A DNA stretch of 64,000 nucleotides, taken from contig JAEPMJ010000003.1 of assembly GCA_017644005.1 (NCBI GenBank), positions 1 to 64,000 of the forward strand. The letters are read 5' to 3'. Each line of letters begins with the position of its first letter. Positions within the stretch are counted from its first letter, which is position 1. Both the position numbers and the translations under genes were made by a program. The notes under the pieces were generated by a model. It did not search any database. It was not told the DNA's origin and was given only the letters and a program-made list of their open reading frames with translations. The stretch is from Rhizobiaceae bacterium. GTDB taxonomy: Bacteria > Pseudomonadota > Alphaproteobacteria > Rhizobiales > Rhizobiaceae. Of this stretch, positions 55,266-63,314 are shown piece by piece.

Positions 55266-56588
55266 CTATTCGACGCGAACGATGAATGCGTCGACCGCAC
55301 CGGCCTGCCAGGCTTGCTGCGCCAGCCTGTCAAGCGCGCTTTCGTCGGTCACCATTGCGACGGTAAAGGTATCGCCGTCACGAAGTATCTCGGGCGTGCC
55401 CAACCCTGCGAGCATTTCGGCCCTGTCGCGTGCGGCGCGGATTGAGCCGAACGAGCCGGCCATCAGGTAGGAACCGCGCGGTCGAGATACGTTGCGTTTC
55501 CACGAAGCCAGCACAGCTTCGGCACTCAGATTCGCAGGAGCTATGGAATCGAACGGTGTCGCGGCTTCTCTCACGCGCCTGTCTGCATAAGACAGCAGCG
55601 GCAGCGCCAACCGGTCTGCGTCGGAGGCAACGGTGCCTGCGGGGCGTTCTGGAATGAAGGGGCCTGCATCGGGCAGTAGCGGGTCGCCTGGCAGAACGAC
55701 ATTTTCCAGCCGCGAAGTGCGTTGCTGTGTGTTCGAGGCCAGTTGAACCGGCTGTGATGCGGATCGCGCTACGGGCCGCGCATTGCGGCCGCCCGGCAGC
55801 GCCTCGAACAAACTGCGGCGGCGCAGGTTCATGCCGCTTGTCGGCGTATTGCCGGCCATGGCGATCATCACGCCGCTCGGCAGGCCGTCATTGATGACCG
55901 GCAGTTCTTCGCGGCCACGCGGCGCGGCACCTGCGCCCGGACGGTAGGAGGCCAGCAAATACTGGTCGTCGCGGCCATGCAGAGGCGCGCGGCCGAGATA
56001 TTCGACCTTCACCTTGGCGACACCGGAATGCTTGTAGTCGAGCATTTCGGCCGCACGTTTGGAAAGATCGATGATGCGGTTGTGCGCGAATGGGCCGCGG
56101 TCGTTGACACGCACCACGATCGAGGAACCGTTCTTCTGGTTTGTCACCCGGGCATAACTCGGCAGCGGCATCGTAGGGTGCGCGGCCGTCAGGTGCGTCA
56201 TGTCGTATATTTCGCCGTTGGCCGTCAGCCTTCCATGAAAGGCGTCGCCATACCAGGAGGCGGCGCCGACCTTGGCGTAATTGGGCTCCTCCTTCGGCTT
56301 GTACCATTTGCCCTTGATCTTGTAGGGCTTGCCGATCATGTCGCGTCCGCCGCCGCGGCGCAGATTGGCCGCCGCCATGGTGACGCGGGGACTCGCCTTT
56401 ACGCCATATTCGGACTCGGCGAAATATTCCTTGGAGTTGGGATCGCGGACGAGCTTCTTCACGGCAGGCGTGCCGGTGCAGCCCGCCAGCATAGCGGCGG
56501 CCGTCACGACAATCATGATTGCGGAGCTTCTGGACAAACCAAGGCGCACCAGCGCCGGCCCGGTTGTCCTGTCCCCAATTCCCCTCAT
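55266..56588 (-). CDS. rlpA: RlpA-family septal lytic transglycosylase with SPOR domain
   Basis: Encodes about 440 residues. A lipoprotein signal (VVTAAAMLAGC) is followed by the double-psi beta-barrel domain with GAASWYGDAFHGRLTANGE and VVRVNDRGPFAHNRIIDLSK, then a variable linker and a C-terminal SPOR domain of about 75 residues that binds denuded septal glycan. It probably cleaves or organises septal peptidoglycan. ATG 56588 follows GGTGGACGC; an internal ATG at 56516 lacks a ribosome binding site. Confidence 0.9.
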   Translation of the reverse strand: MRGIGDRTTGPALVRLGLSRSSAIMIVVTAAAMLAGCTGTPAVKKLVRDPNSKEYFAESEYGVKASPRVTMAAANLRRGGGRDMIGKPYKIKGKWYKPKEEPNYAKVGAASWYGDAFHGRLTANGEIYDMTHLTAAHPTMPLPSYARVTNQKNGSSIVVRVNDRGPFAHNRIIDLSKRAAEMLDYKHSGVAKVKVEYLGRAPLHGRDDQYLLASYRPGAGAAPRGREELPVINDGLPSGVMIAMAGNTPTSGMNLRRRSLFEALPGGRNARPVARSASQPVQLASNTQQRTSRLENVVLPGDPLLPDAGPFIPERPAGTVASDADRLALPLLSYADRRVREAATPFDSIAPANLSAEAVLASWKRNVSRPRGSYLMAGSFGSIRAARDRAEMLAGLGTPEILRDGDTFTVAMVTDESALDRLAQQAWQAGAVDAFIVRVE

Positions 56589-56647
56589 GCGTCCACCGCT
56601 ACAAACAACAGATGCGGCCAAACCTTCAGTCCAATCAGGTGAAGGCT

Positions 56648-56667
56648 GGAAGGTACAAATACCTTCC
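56648..56667. promoter_or_regulatory. 20-base perfect palindrome upstream of rlpA
   Basis: GGAAGGTA (56648-56655) and TACCTTCC (56660-56667) are perfect inverted repeats around a four-base CAAA centre. It lies about 60 bases before the rlpA start on the - strand. It may be a hairpin in the 5' leader or an operator. Confidence 0.45.
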
Positions 56668-56692
56668 TGACCGAGTCTTTGGCATCAATATC

Positions 56693-56707
56693 TTATCACC
56701 GTGTTAA
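56693..56707. promoter_or_regulatory. Possible CtrA-like site upstream of rlpA
   Basis: TTAT-N7-TTAA at 56693-56707 matches the CtrA consensus TTAA-N7-TTAA at all positions but one and keeps the seven-base spacing. It is about 110 bases upstream of the rlpA start. Regulation is inferred. Confidence 0.3.
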
Positions 56708-56795
56708 CCGATTGCGGCGTGAAACGGGCAGCAATGTGGCGCGCTGCCATTTTCGGCCCTGCGTATGCGCGCCCCGGTGCGAAGGCGCACAGGCT

Positions 56796-57953
56796 TCATT
56801 CGATGCCATTATCCGACTTGGGAGGAGTGCCGAATTCGGCACGGATCGACTCTGTGTGTTCTCCAAGGGCAGGCACCGGGTCGAGGCGCGGTTGCCAGGA
56901 TGCGCCGGTAACTGGCAACAGGCCCGGCAATGCCCCCTTGGGCGAACCGAATTCCCCCCAGCGCTTGCGCGCGGCGAGCTGCGGGTGGTTCCAAAGCCCT
57001 GCCATGTCGTTGACCCGGGCCGTGGCGATACCGGCCCTGTCGAGGAGGGACAGCGCTTCTTCGCTGGTCAGCCTCTCCAGCGCCGCCGCGATGATGGGCT
57101 CAAGTCGGGTACGGTTTTTGGCGCGCTTTTCGTTGTTGTCGAAACGCGGATCGCCGGCAAGACCGGCATCACCGACCACATCCGTTGCAAACACGCGCCA
57201 TTCGCGCTCGTTCTGGATGGCGAGAAAAATCATGCCATCGGCGGTGCGGTAAGGCCCGTATGGGCAGATCGTGGCATGGCTCGCGCCGCTGCGTTTCGGC
57301 GGAGACTGCCCGTCAATCGCATAATTGAGCGGAAAGCCCATCCATTCCGCCATCGCCTCAAGCATCGAGATTTCGATTTCGTCACCCCTGCCCGTCTTGT
57401 GGCGCATCAGAATTGCATTGAGGATTGCCTGATAGGCGCTGACGCCAGCGGCGATATCGACCACCGAGATGCCGGATTTCGCCATCTCGTCATCGTTGCC
57501 GGTGACCGACAGGAAGCCGGCCTCCGCCTGGACGAGAAGATCGTATGCCTTGCGCGCCTCGTCGGGGCCTCCGGATCCGTAACCCGAGATGGAACAGGTG
57601 ATGAGTTTCGGGTTGGCAGCGCGCAGATCTGCGTTTGCCAGGCCCAGCCGCTGTGCCGCGCCGGGCGCCAGATTCTGTACGAAGACGTCCGCCGACTTCA
57701 GGATCGTGCGAAGCGCAGCGAGGTCGTCCTCGTTCTTAAGGTCGAGGGTCAAGCTCTCCTTGGAGCGGTTTGTCCAAACGAAATGGCTGGAAAGGCCACG
57801 TGCCCGTGTGTCGTAGCCACGCGCGAAATCGCCGCCGTCCGGGCGCTCGACCTTGATCACGCGCGCCCCCTGATCGGCCATCAGCCGCGTGCAATAAGGC
57901 GCGGCAATCGCCTGTTCCAGCGAAACAACCAGAATTTCGTCGAGCGGCCGCAT
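56796..57953 (-). CDS. CaiB/BaiF family CoA-transferase (class III)
   Basis: Encodes 385 residues of class III CoA-transferases, which move CoA between carboxylic acids through an aspartyl-CoA intermediate. The probable catalytic Asp138 is in KAYDLLVQAEAG; PYCTRLMADQGARVIKVERP and SISGYGSGGP are family blocks. The start at 57953 is preceded by GGGAGGAGTGCCG, a strong ribosome binding site, and 58040 is rejected. Substrate unknown; no metabolic neighbour gives a clue. Confidence 0.9.
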   Translation of the reverse strand: MRPLDEILVVSLEQAIAAPYCTRLMADQGARVIKVERPDGGDFARGYDTRARGLSSHFVWTNRSKESLTLDLKNEDDLAALRTILKSADVFVQNLAPGAAQRLGLANADLRAANPKLITCSISGYGSGGPDEARKAYDLLVQAEAGFLSVTGNDDEMAKSGISVVDIAAGVSAYQAILNAILMRHKTGRGDEIEISMLEAMAEWMGFPLNYAIDGQSPPKRSGASHATICPYGPYRTADGMIFLAIQNEREWRVFATDVVGDAGLAGDPRFDNNEKRAKNRTRLEPIIAAALERLTSEEALSLLDRAGIATARVNDMAGLWNHPQLAARKRWGEFGSPKGALPGLLPVTGASWQPRLDPVPALGEHTESIRAEFGTPPKSDNGIE

Positions 57954-58032
57954 CGGCACTCCTCCCAGCTTGACGCATTGGGCACAGGTCCGGCTTCCTT
58001 CGCAAGCGTTCGTTTGTTGACATGGCTTCATA

Positions 58033-58056
58033 CGGCGCACTAGAGGAAGTGCGCCG
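58033..58056. other. Perfect 9-bp hairpin just before tRNA-Ser
   Basis: CGGCGCACT (58033-58041) and AGTGCGCCG (58048-58056) form a perfect stem with the loop AGAGGA, 24 bases before the tRNA 5' end. It lacks a T-run on either strand. It may act in 5' processing or be an operator-like palindrome for the divergent CoA-transferase gene. Confidence 0.4.
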
Positions 58057-58079
58057 ATGTCACCAGCTGGAGCGTCGAC

Positions 58080-58169
<90 letters not shown>

Positions 58170-58361
58170 TTCTTTCGCTCGCGGCAGTTTCGCTTCGTTC
58201 AACGCCTTCGCAGAGGCTGCATTTTCGGCCGGTCGCGCTCCTGTCGTCGAGTTCGAACTTCGTCCCGAACTCTGCCGCTTGCCCCATGAAAGCGCTCTCC
58301 CGATCCGGTCGCACAGAACGAGAAGGTGTTCCCAAGTGCGTTAAGGGCAGGTTGTTGTGGC

Positions 58362-59144
58362 TCACCTGATACCGGTGACATTCTTTGTCATGAGTTCCAG
58401 CTGCCTGCCGGAGAACTCGAACCGGGCCTTCGCTGCCGCGATCACCTCGGGCGTGACGCCTTTCAGGTCGGCTCCCAGTACCGCGCGTTTTTCGATCAGC
58501 GTTTCTTCCATCACGGTCGCCAGTCGAGACAGAACCACAGCCGTCTCGAGCACTTCCTCGGCCAGAGACTCAGGAATGACCACGGCCCCGTCGGCATTGC
58601 CGAAAATGTAGTCGCCCGGCACAACCAGGGTCTGGCCGATGGCAATCGGAATATTGACCTCATGGGGTGTCAGCATCCGGTGTGTGCCATATTGCAGGGT
58701 GAAGCCGCCGGTCATCAGCTTGGTGCCGGTTGTTGCAGCATTGGCCGTCAGGCTTTCGCTGTCGCGGATCTGACCGTCCGTGAGAAGTCCTGCGGCGCGG
58801 CGCCCGAGAAGGCTGGACAAGCCGGTTCCGCCACCCGCCGCGTAGTGGATCGTTCCGCGCGCCTCGATCACGAGAACGGAGCGCTCATCGCAAAGCGACA
58901 GAGCACGGGCAAACACGTCCATGCCGTGCTCGGCTACACTACGGGCAGAGACGGCCTCATCATGATCTGCCCGCGCAGGAAGCGAGCGCATGGTGACGGC
59001 GCGTCCGAACATTGCACCCTCACCCCTGAATTTCAGGCCGTTCACGGAGCGTGGTGCGCCGGATTCGCCCGTCAGGGTGTAGAGCGCATCGAGCGCATCC
59101 GCCGGCGTCGTCTCCTGATGGATGTCGAACGGGTCGCGTTTCAT
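58362..59144 (-). CDS. RraA-family protein (HMG aldolase / RNase E-regulator fold)
   Basis: Encodes 260 residues, longer than E. coli RraA (161) by an N-terminal segment. GLLTDGQIRDSESL and GDYIFGNADGAVVIPESLA are the family blocks, with the Arg-Asp pair (QIRD) that metal-dependent aldolase members use. It could be a 4-hydroxy-4-methyl-2-oxoglutarate/oxaloacetate decarboxylase-type enzyme or an RNase E modulator; the sequence does not decide. It is the last gene of the redox cluster, 36 bases after the Gre-like gene. Confidence 0.8.
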   Translation of the reverse strand: MKRDPFDIHQETTPADALDALYTLTGESGAPRSVNGLKFRGEGAMFGRAVTMRSLPARADHDEAVSARSVAEHGMDVFARALSLCDERSVLVIEARGTIHYAAGGGTGLSSLLGRRAAGLLTDGQIRDSESLTANAATTGTKLMTGGFTLQYGTHRMLTPHEVNIPIAIGQTLVVPGDYIFGNADGAVVIPESLAEEVLETAVVLSRLATVMEETLIEKRAVLGADLKGVTPEVIAAAKARFEFSGRQLELMTKNVTGIR

Positions 59145-59180
59145 GCCATCTCCAATTTTGTTTCGCGCCTCAGCCGAGGG

Positions 59181-59624
59181 TCAGTATATGTTGTCGATGA
59201 CCAGGGCGCGGCCCCGGAAGGTGCAGGTGTCGCCGGCCGTTTTGCCTTCAATTGCGGCAAAGATCGGAGCTGCGGTGGAGATGCCGACGAAAGTCCGCCC
59301 GTCGCAGTCGAACTGCGCGGTGGATACGGCAATGACGAGGTGGCGGTCGCCCAACGAGACAACGGCGCCTTCTGTCACCTCGGTCCGGGGGCCGAAATCG
59401 ATAGTGTGCAGCCGGGCGATCTTGTCCTGATAACCATGCACCTGATCATCGAATGCTTCGGCAAGAATGGAGGCCGTTTCGGCCTGCGCCTGTTCGTCAT
59501 TCTCGATGGGCTCGCTGCGGTCGAGACGTGCCGTACCCAGGAACTGCTGGTATTTCCTTGCGGCCTGCGACAGCTCCGCCTCGGTTAGCGAAAGCATGGT
59601 CTGCTTAAGATGTGTTTTGTCCAT
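59181..59624 (-). CDS. GreA/GreB/Rnk-like C-terminal domain protein
   Basis: Encodes 147 residues. The N-terminal half is helical with an acidic middle (RLDRSEPIENDEQAQAE), as in the coiled coil of Gre factors. The C-terminal half STAAPIFAAIEGKTAGDTC resembles the FKBP-like Gre domain (SP..ALLGKKxGD). It may bind in the RNA polymerase secondary channel. Assignment is by eye on a divergent member. A start at 59624 is chosen after GGAGCGCACATC. It lies between the DM13 and RraA-like genes. Confidence 0.6.
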   Translation of the reverse strand: MDKTHLKQTMLSLTEAELSQAARKYQQFLGTARLDRSEPIENDEQAQAETASILAEAFDDQVHGYQDKIARLHTIDFGPRTEVTEGAVVSLGDRHLVIAVSTAQFDCDGRTFVGISTAAPIFAAIEGKTAGDTCTFRGRALVIDNIY

Positions 59625-59637
59625 GATGTGCGCTCCT

Positions 59638-60003
59638 TCAGGGAGATTGCAAATTGATCTCGATGCCGCACCACACCGCCGAATAGCGCTGGCAATGCAA
59701 CATGATCGCGCGAAATCCGGCAAAGCGATCAATCGCCGGCAGGGCATATTCCTGAGCGCCCTCGAAGGCCTGAATTGGCCCAATAAGCGTGCCGCTGTCT
59801 CCCAGTTGGTCGCGGACGCCGATATCGCCGACAGCCTGCGCGACCAGATAGAGCTTTACGTCAGGACCCCAATCTGTGCGAAAATCCGCGCCTAGTTTCA
59901 GCCAAAGCCGACAATCGTCGGCGACGATGCGCCATGCACCTGTTGCGTCGTGCGCCTTGGGGTGCCAATCGCTTCCCGATTGTTCTAAGTCTCTCAGGTC
60001 CAT
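59638..60003 (-). CDS. DM13-domain protein without a signal peptide
   Basis: Encodes 121 residues. WRIVADDCRLWLKLGADFRT, then GPDVKLYLV, GTLIGPIQAFEGAQEYALP and SAVWCGIEI match the DM13 domain, proposed to be a redox or electron-transfer module with a conserved Cys. Most DM13 proteins are secreted; this one has no signal peptide or membrane helix. AAAGG precedes ATG 60003 by nine bases. Upstream frame extension to 60405 overlaps the next gene and is rejected. Confidence 0.7.
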   Translation of the reverse strand: MDLRDLEQSGSDWHPKAHDATGAWRIVADDCRLWLKLGADFRTDWGPDVKLYLVAQAVGDIGVRDQLGDSGTLIGPIQAFEGAQEYALPAIDRFAGFRAIMLHCQRYSAVWCGIEINLQSP

Positions 60004-60101
60004 CACATTGCGCCTTTCAGTGCGCGTACCTGCAACGATGCCATTGGCATTCAGGTCCGGCCCATCGCAGAACCCGCCTGCGGCATTCGTTCGAGAATTG
60101 G

Positions 60102-60566
60102 CTATTCGCCCAGAACGGGCACCTGACCCTGGGCCAGCTTCAACCGGGTCCAGAGGTTCATGTTGATGACGATGGCGGCGATTTCGGCAATCTGCTTGTC
60201 GTCGAAATGCTTTGTCAGCGCGTCGTGCAGGGCGGCAAACCCCGGCAGATCGTAGGCGGTCAAGCCTTCGCAATAGGCGAGAGCGGCCTGTTCGGCTTCG
60301 CTGAACATCGTGCTTTCGCGCCAGCTCTGCAGATGTGCGACTTTGGCAGGGTTCACGCCCTGATCGTGTGCGGCCTCTGTGTGCAGGATGAGGCAATAGG
60401 AACATTCGTTCATCTGCGCGACCCGCAGACGCAACAGCTGCGCCAGCTTTTTCTCCACACTCATATCGGCGGTGTAGCCGACCGACTTTGCCATCTGCTG
60501 CGCGATGCTGTGAAACTCAATCAGGTCAGGGTCGAAGCGCGTGTTCTTGAATGTGATGTCGTCCAT
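60102..60566 (-). CDS. Carboxymuconolactone decarboxylase-family (AhpD-like) protein
   Basis: Encodes 154 residues of the AhpD/CMD fold. The CxxC-x3-H motif is intact as ECSYCLILH (Cys55, Cys58, His62), the AhpD peroxidase signature. AhpD-like proteins reduce peroxides or peroxiredoxin partners. The start at 60566 follows GGAGGAAAGAC; an upstream in-frame ATG at 60581 is rejected. It lies in the redox cluster between the thioredoxin-like and DM13 genes. Confidence 0.87.
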   Translation of the reverse strand: MDDITFKNTRFDPDLIEFHSIAQQMAKSVGYTADMSVEKKLAQLLRLRVAQMNECSYCLILHTEAAHDQGVNPAKVAHLQSWRESTMFSEAEQAALAYCEGLTAYDLPGFAALHDALTKHFDDKQIAEIAAIVINMNLWTRLKLAQGQVPVLGE

Positions 60567-60669
60567 GTCTTTCCTCCACATCGAATTTTTTGAGCCGCTC
60601 CGGGCACGACCTGCCTTGCCGGTCAGCTTCCTCGCTTCCAGCCCGCCCCCGTTTCATTACGATAACGAA

Positions 60670-60689
60670 GGGCGGCTCTGGGACCGCCC
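60670..60689 (-). other. Intercistronic hairpin after the thioredoxin-like gene
   Basis: GGGCGG (60670-60675) and CCGCCC (60684-60689) form a six-base-pair GC stem with an eight-base loop in the 131-base gap before the AhpD-like gene. On the - strand it is followed by TTCGTTATC, a weak T-rich stretch. It may attenuate or segment the transcript. Confidence 0.4.
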
Positions 60690-60697
60690 CTCGAAAT

Positions 60698-61198
60698 TCA
60701 TGCTCGTTTCATCTCGAGCGTCTCCGCATCCAGCGCCGCGATGAACCGCGCCGCATCGATACGGAAATCGGCGTGCACGACGTTGCCCGAAGGGTCGATC
60801 ACCGTGAACCACGGCGTGCCGCCGCTGCGGTAATCTTCCATGAAGCTCGGATGGCGCTCGCCGGCCACCGGCACATCGTGGGCGAATGGCACATCGAGCT
60901 CGTACTGGGTCTGGTTGACCGCAAGCTTGTCGAAGGTGTTGATCTCGCCGCCCTCGAATACGGTCTGGATGACTGCGAATCCGACGCCTCGATCCTTCAA
61001 TTGACTGTGTAGGTACTTCAGCGTTGGAAACCCGCGCGAATGGCAGCCGGGGCACCAGTGCTGGAAGCAGTAGATGACCTTGTAGCCGCTGCCCAGATCG
61101 TCCAGCTTCAGCGGTGCATCCATCGCCTTCCCATTGCCATCGATCCACTGCGCGATGCGCAGTTCCTTCGCTTTCTCGTGAAGTCCTCCGAATTGCAT
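60698..61198 (-). CDS. TlpA/peroxiredoxin-like thioredoxin-fold protein
   Basis: Encodes 166 residues with a WCPGC active site (Cys49-Pro-Gly-Cys52, in CFQHWCPGCHSRGFPTLK). No signal peptide is visible, so it is probably cytoplasmic, unlike periplasmic TlpA/ResA. The cis-Pro-like region GGTPWFTVIDPSGNVV supports the thioredoxin fold. It sits downstream of msrA and may supply electrons to the Msr enzymes; this is inference. Confidence 0.8.
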   Translation of the reverse strand: MQFGGLHEKAKELRIAQWIDGNGKAMDAPLKLDDLGSGYKVIYCFQHWCPGCHSRGFPTLKYLHSQLKDRGVGFAVIQTVFEGGEINTFDKLAVNQTQYELDVPFAHDVPVAGERHPSFMEDYRSGGTPWFTVIDPSGNVVHADFRIDAARFIAALDAETLEMKRA

Positions 61199-61245
61199 GA
61201 CGTGCTCCTTTCATGTGCCGATCAATCGAGGTCGGCCCTGAAGAT

Positions 61246-61267
61246 GCGGGGCGACAAGTCGCCCCGC
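61246..61267 (-). other. Perfect hairpin between msrA and the thioredoxin-like gene
   Basis: GCGGGGCGAC (61246-61255) and GTCGCCCCGC (61258-61267) are perfect inverted repeats (ten bases each side of AA; realistically nine pairs with a CAAG tetraloop). No T-run follows on the - strand. It probably stabilises the 3' end of the msrBA segment or slows transcription into the next gene. Confidence 0.45.
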
Positions 61268-61282
61268 CGTCTGCCTTGATTC

Positions 61283-61785
61283 CTACTCGGCCGCATGCCG
61301 TTTCGGCAGCACCCAGTCCGCGCGCGCGAAGTGGCATGTGTAGCCATTCGGGACCCGTTCCAGATAATCCTGATGCTCTGGCTCGGCTTCCCAGAAATCG
61401 CCAATCGGTTCCACTTCAGTCACGACCTTTCCGGGCCAGAGGCCGGAAGCCTCCACGTCGGCGATCGTGTCGAGGGCGATGTCCTTCTGTGCCTCGTTCA
61501 TGTAGTAGATCGCCGAGCGGTAGCTGCGGCCGCGATCATTGCCCTGCCGGTCCTTCGTGGTCGGATCGTGGATCTGGAAGAAGAACTCAAGAAGCTCCCG
61601 GTAACTTATGCGGTCGGGGTCGAAGACGATTTCGATCCCTTCGGCATGATCCCCGTGGTTGCGGTAGGTGGCGTTGGGCACGTCGCCTCCTGTGTAGCCG
61701 ACGCGGGTTGAAACCACGCCCGGCTTCCTGCGGATCAGGTCCTGCATGCCCCAGAAGCAGCCTCCGGCCAGAACAGCACGTTCGG

Positions 61786-61789
<4 letters not shown>
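61283..61789 (-). CDS. msrA: Peptide-methionine (S)-S-oxide reductase MsrA
   Basis: Encodes 168 residues. The GCFWG motif is at residues 10-14 with catalytic Cys11; [14 protein letters not shown](H)GDHAEGIEI is the substrate-binding stretch and a C-terminal cysteine lies in NGYTCHF. It reduces methionine-S-sulfoxide in proteins. No signal peptide. It overlaps msrB by four bases. Confidence 0.96.
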
Positions 61790-62232
<443 letters not shown>

Positions 62233-62347
62233 TGCGGTCATCCTCCGTCAGGCATTCTTGGTGTTGACAGGAAGATGGATGCAAACCGAGCTAAATACCA
62301 ATAGCTGGTGAACATAGATTCCATAGCAACGCCGGTCGCCTGTTGCG

Positions 62348-63229
62348 TCAATCTCTGCCCCAGTCGTACTTCGCGGCCAAACGCGCGATCTGTCGAATCT
62401 CGATCGGCGTTCCCGATCCCGAAACCGTCACTAGGACGACCTCACGGGACAGGTCCAGATTCTCTACCGGTCGGGTCACGAGCCCATGCAGGATTGCCGA
62501 GCGTTCCGGCATGATGCAGATGGCATGGCCGTCGGCGACCATGCGCTGCACCCAGTCCTCGCGCTCGGAGCGGAAGCGCGGATACATTACGATATCGCGA
62601 TTCATGAAATACTCGGTGATCTGGCCGTGGAATTCGCAGGCTAGCCGATCGACGTAAGAGTGCCTGGCTATCTCCTCGGCAGGAATCGTCTTGAGTGTGG
62701 CCAGTGGGTAGCTCTCGGCGCAGGCCAGCATGAACCGCTCTGTGAAAAGCGGCAGAACCGAGAGTTTCGGGTTGTCTGCAGGCGCCACTGGCAGGAGGCA
62801 GGCATGATACTTGCCGGACAGAACAGCGTCCGCGCCCTCCTTCATCTCCAGCGGGTGGACGTTGATCGCTGCCGCCGGCAGTTGGCTCAGCGTGTGATCG
62901 AAGAAGCCGGAAAACCCGGCAGGGGCAATCGTCGTTGCTACGCCGATATCCAACACGCGCCTGCGGCCGCGCACCGAGTTTTCCGAATGCTCGCGGATGT
63001 TCATGAGTGCCGTGTCGATGCGCATGAACTCGGCCTGCACCTCGCGACCCAGATCGGTCAGGCGGCTGTCTTTGCCGTCGCGATAGATAAGCAGACCACC
63101 CAGTTCCTCCTCCAGCCGGCGTATCGACCGTGTCAGGCTTGGCTGGGCGACGCCACTACGGCGGGCGGCCTCGGTAAAATTAAGGGTCGCGGCGAGGTTC
63201 AGGAAATATTTGATCTGGTTAATTTCCAC
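62348..63229 (-). CDS. LysR-family transcriptional regulator
   Basis: Encodes 293 residues with a GTG start at 63229 (VEINQIKYFLNLAATLNFTE) after GGAAGC. The winged helix-turn-helix occupies about residues 1-60 (AARRSGVAQPSLTRSIRRLE) and a substrate-binding domain follows. Frame extension to 63700 overlaps the membrane-protein gene and is rejected. It is immediately upstream of msrB on the same strand and divergent from the YeeE/YedE gene, so it probably regulates one or both. Confidence 0.92.
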   Translation of the reverse strand: MEINQIKYFLNLAATLNFTEAARRSGVAQPSLTRSIRRLEEELGGLLIYRDGKDSRLTDLGREVQAEFMRIDTALMNIREHSENSVRGRRRVLDIGVATTIAPAGFSGFFDHTLSQLPAAAINVHPLEMKEGADAVLSGKYHACLLPVAPADNPKLSVLPLFTERFMLACAESYPLATLKTIPAEEIARHSYVDRLACEFHGQITEYFMNRDIVMYPRFRSEREDWVQRMVADGHAICIMPERSAILHGLVTRPVENLDLSREVVLVTVSGSGTPIEIRQIARLAAKYDWGRD

Positions 63230-63314
63230 GAGCTTCCGCTTTCTTCTATTTCGATGCAATTTCGGGTAGTTACTCTGCAAGCCCGATCCGTCATGAGCAT
63301 ACATTGCCCATAAG
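63230..63314. promoter_or_regulatory. Divergent control region between LysR and YeeE/YedE genes
   Basis: An 85-base gap separates the two divergent starts. LysR-type regulators usually bind T-N11-A sites here. I see two TGCAA words in direct orientation (near 63264 and 63280) but no convincing palindrome, so no operator is claimed. Confidence 0.3.

Noticed and set aside
56829-56844. GTGCCGAATTCGGCAC resembling an EcoRI cDNA-linker sequence
   Set aside because: It lies inside the CoA-transferase coding frame and is translated normally; a related GCCGAATTCGGC occurs near 32459. Chance palindromes, not vector contamination.
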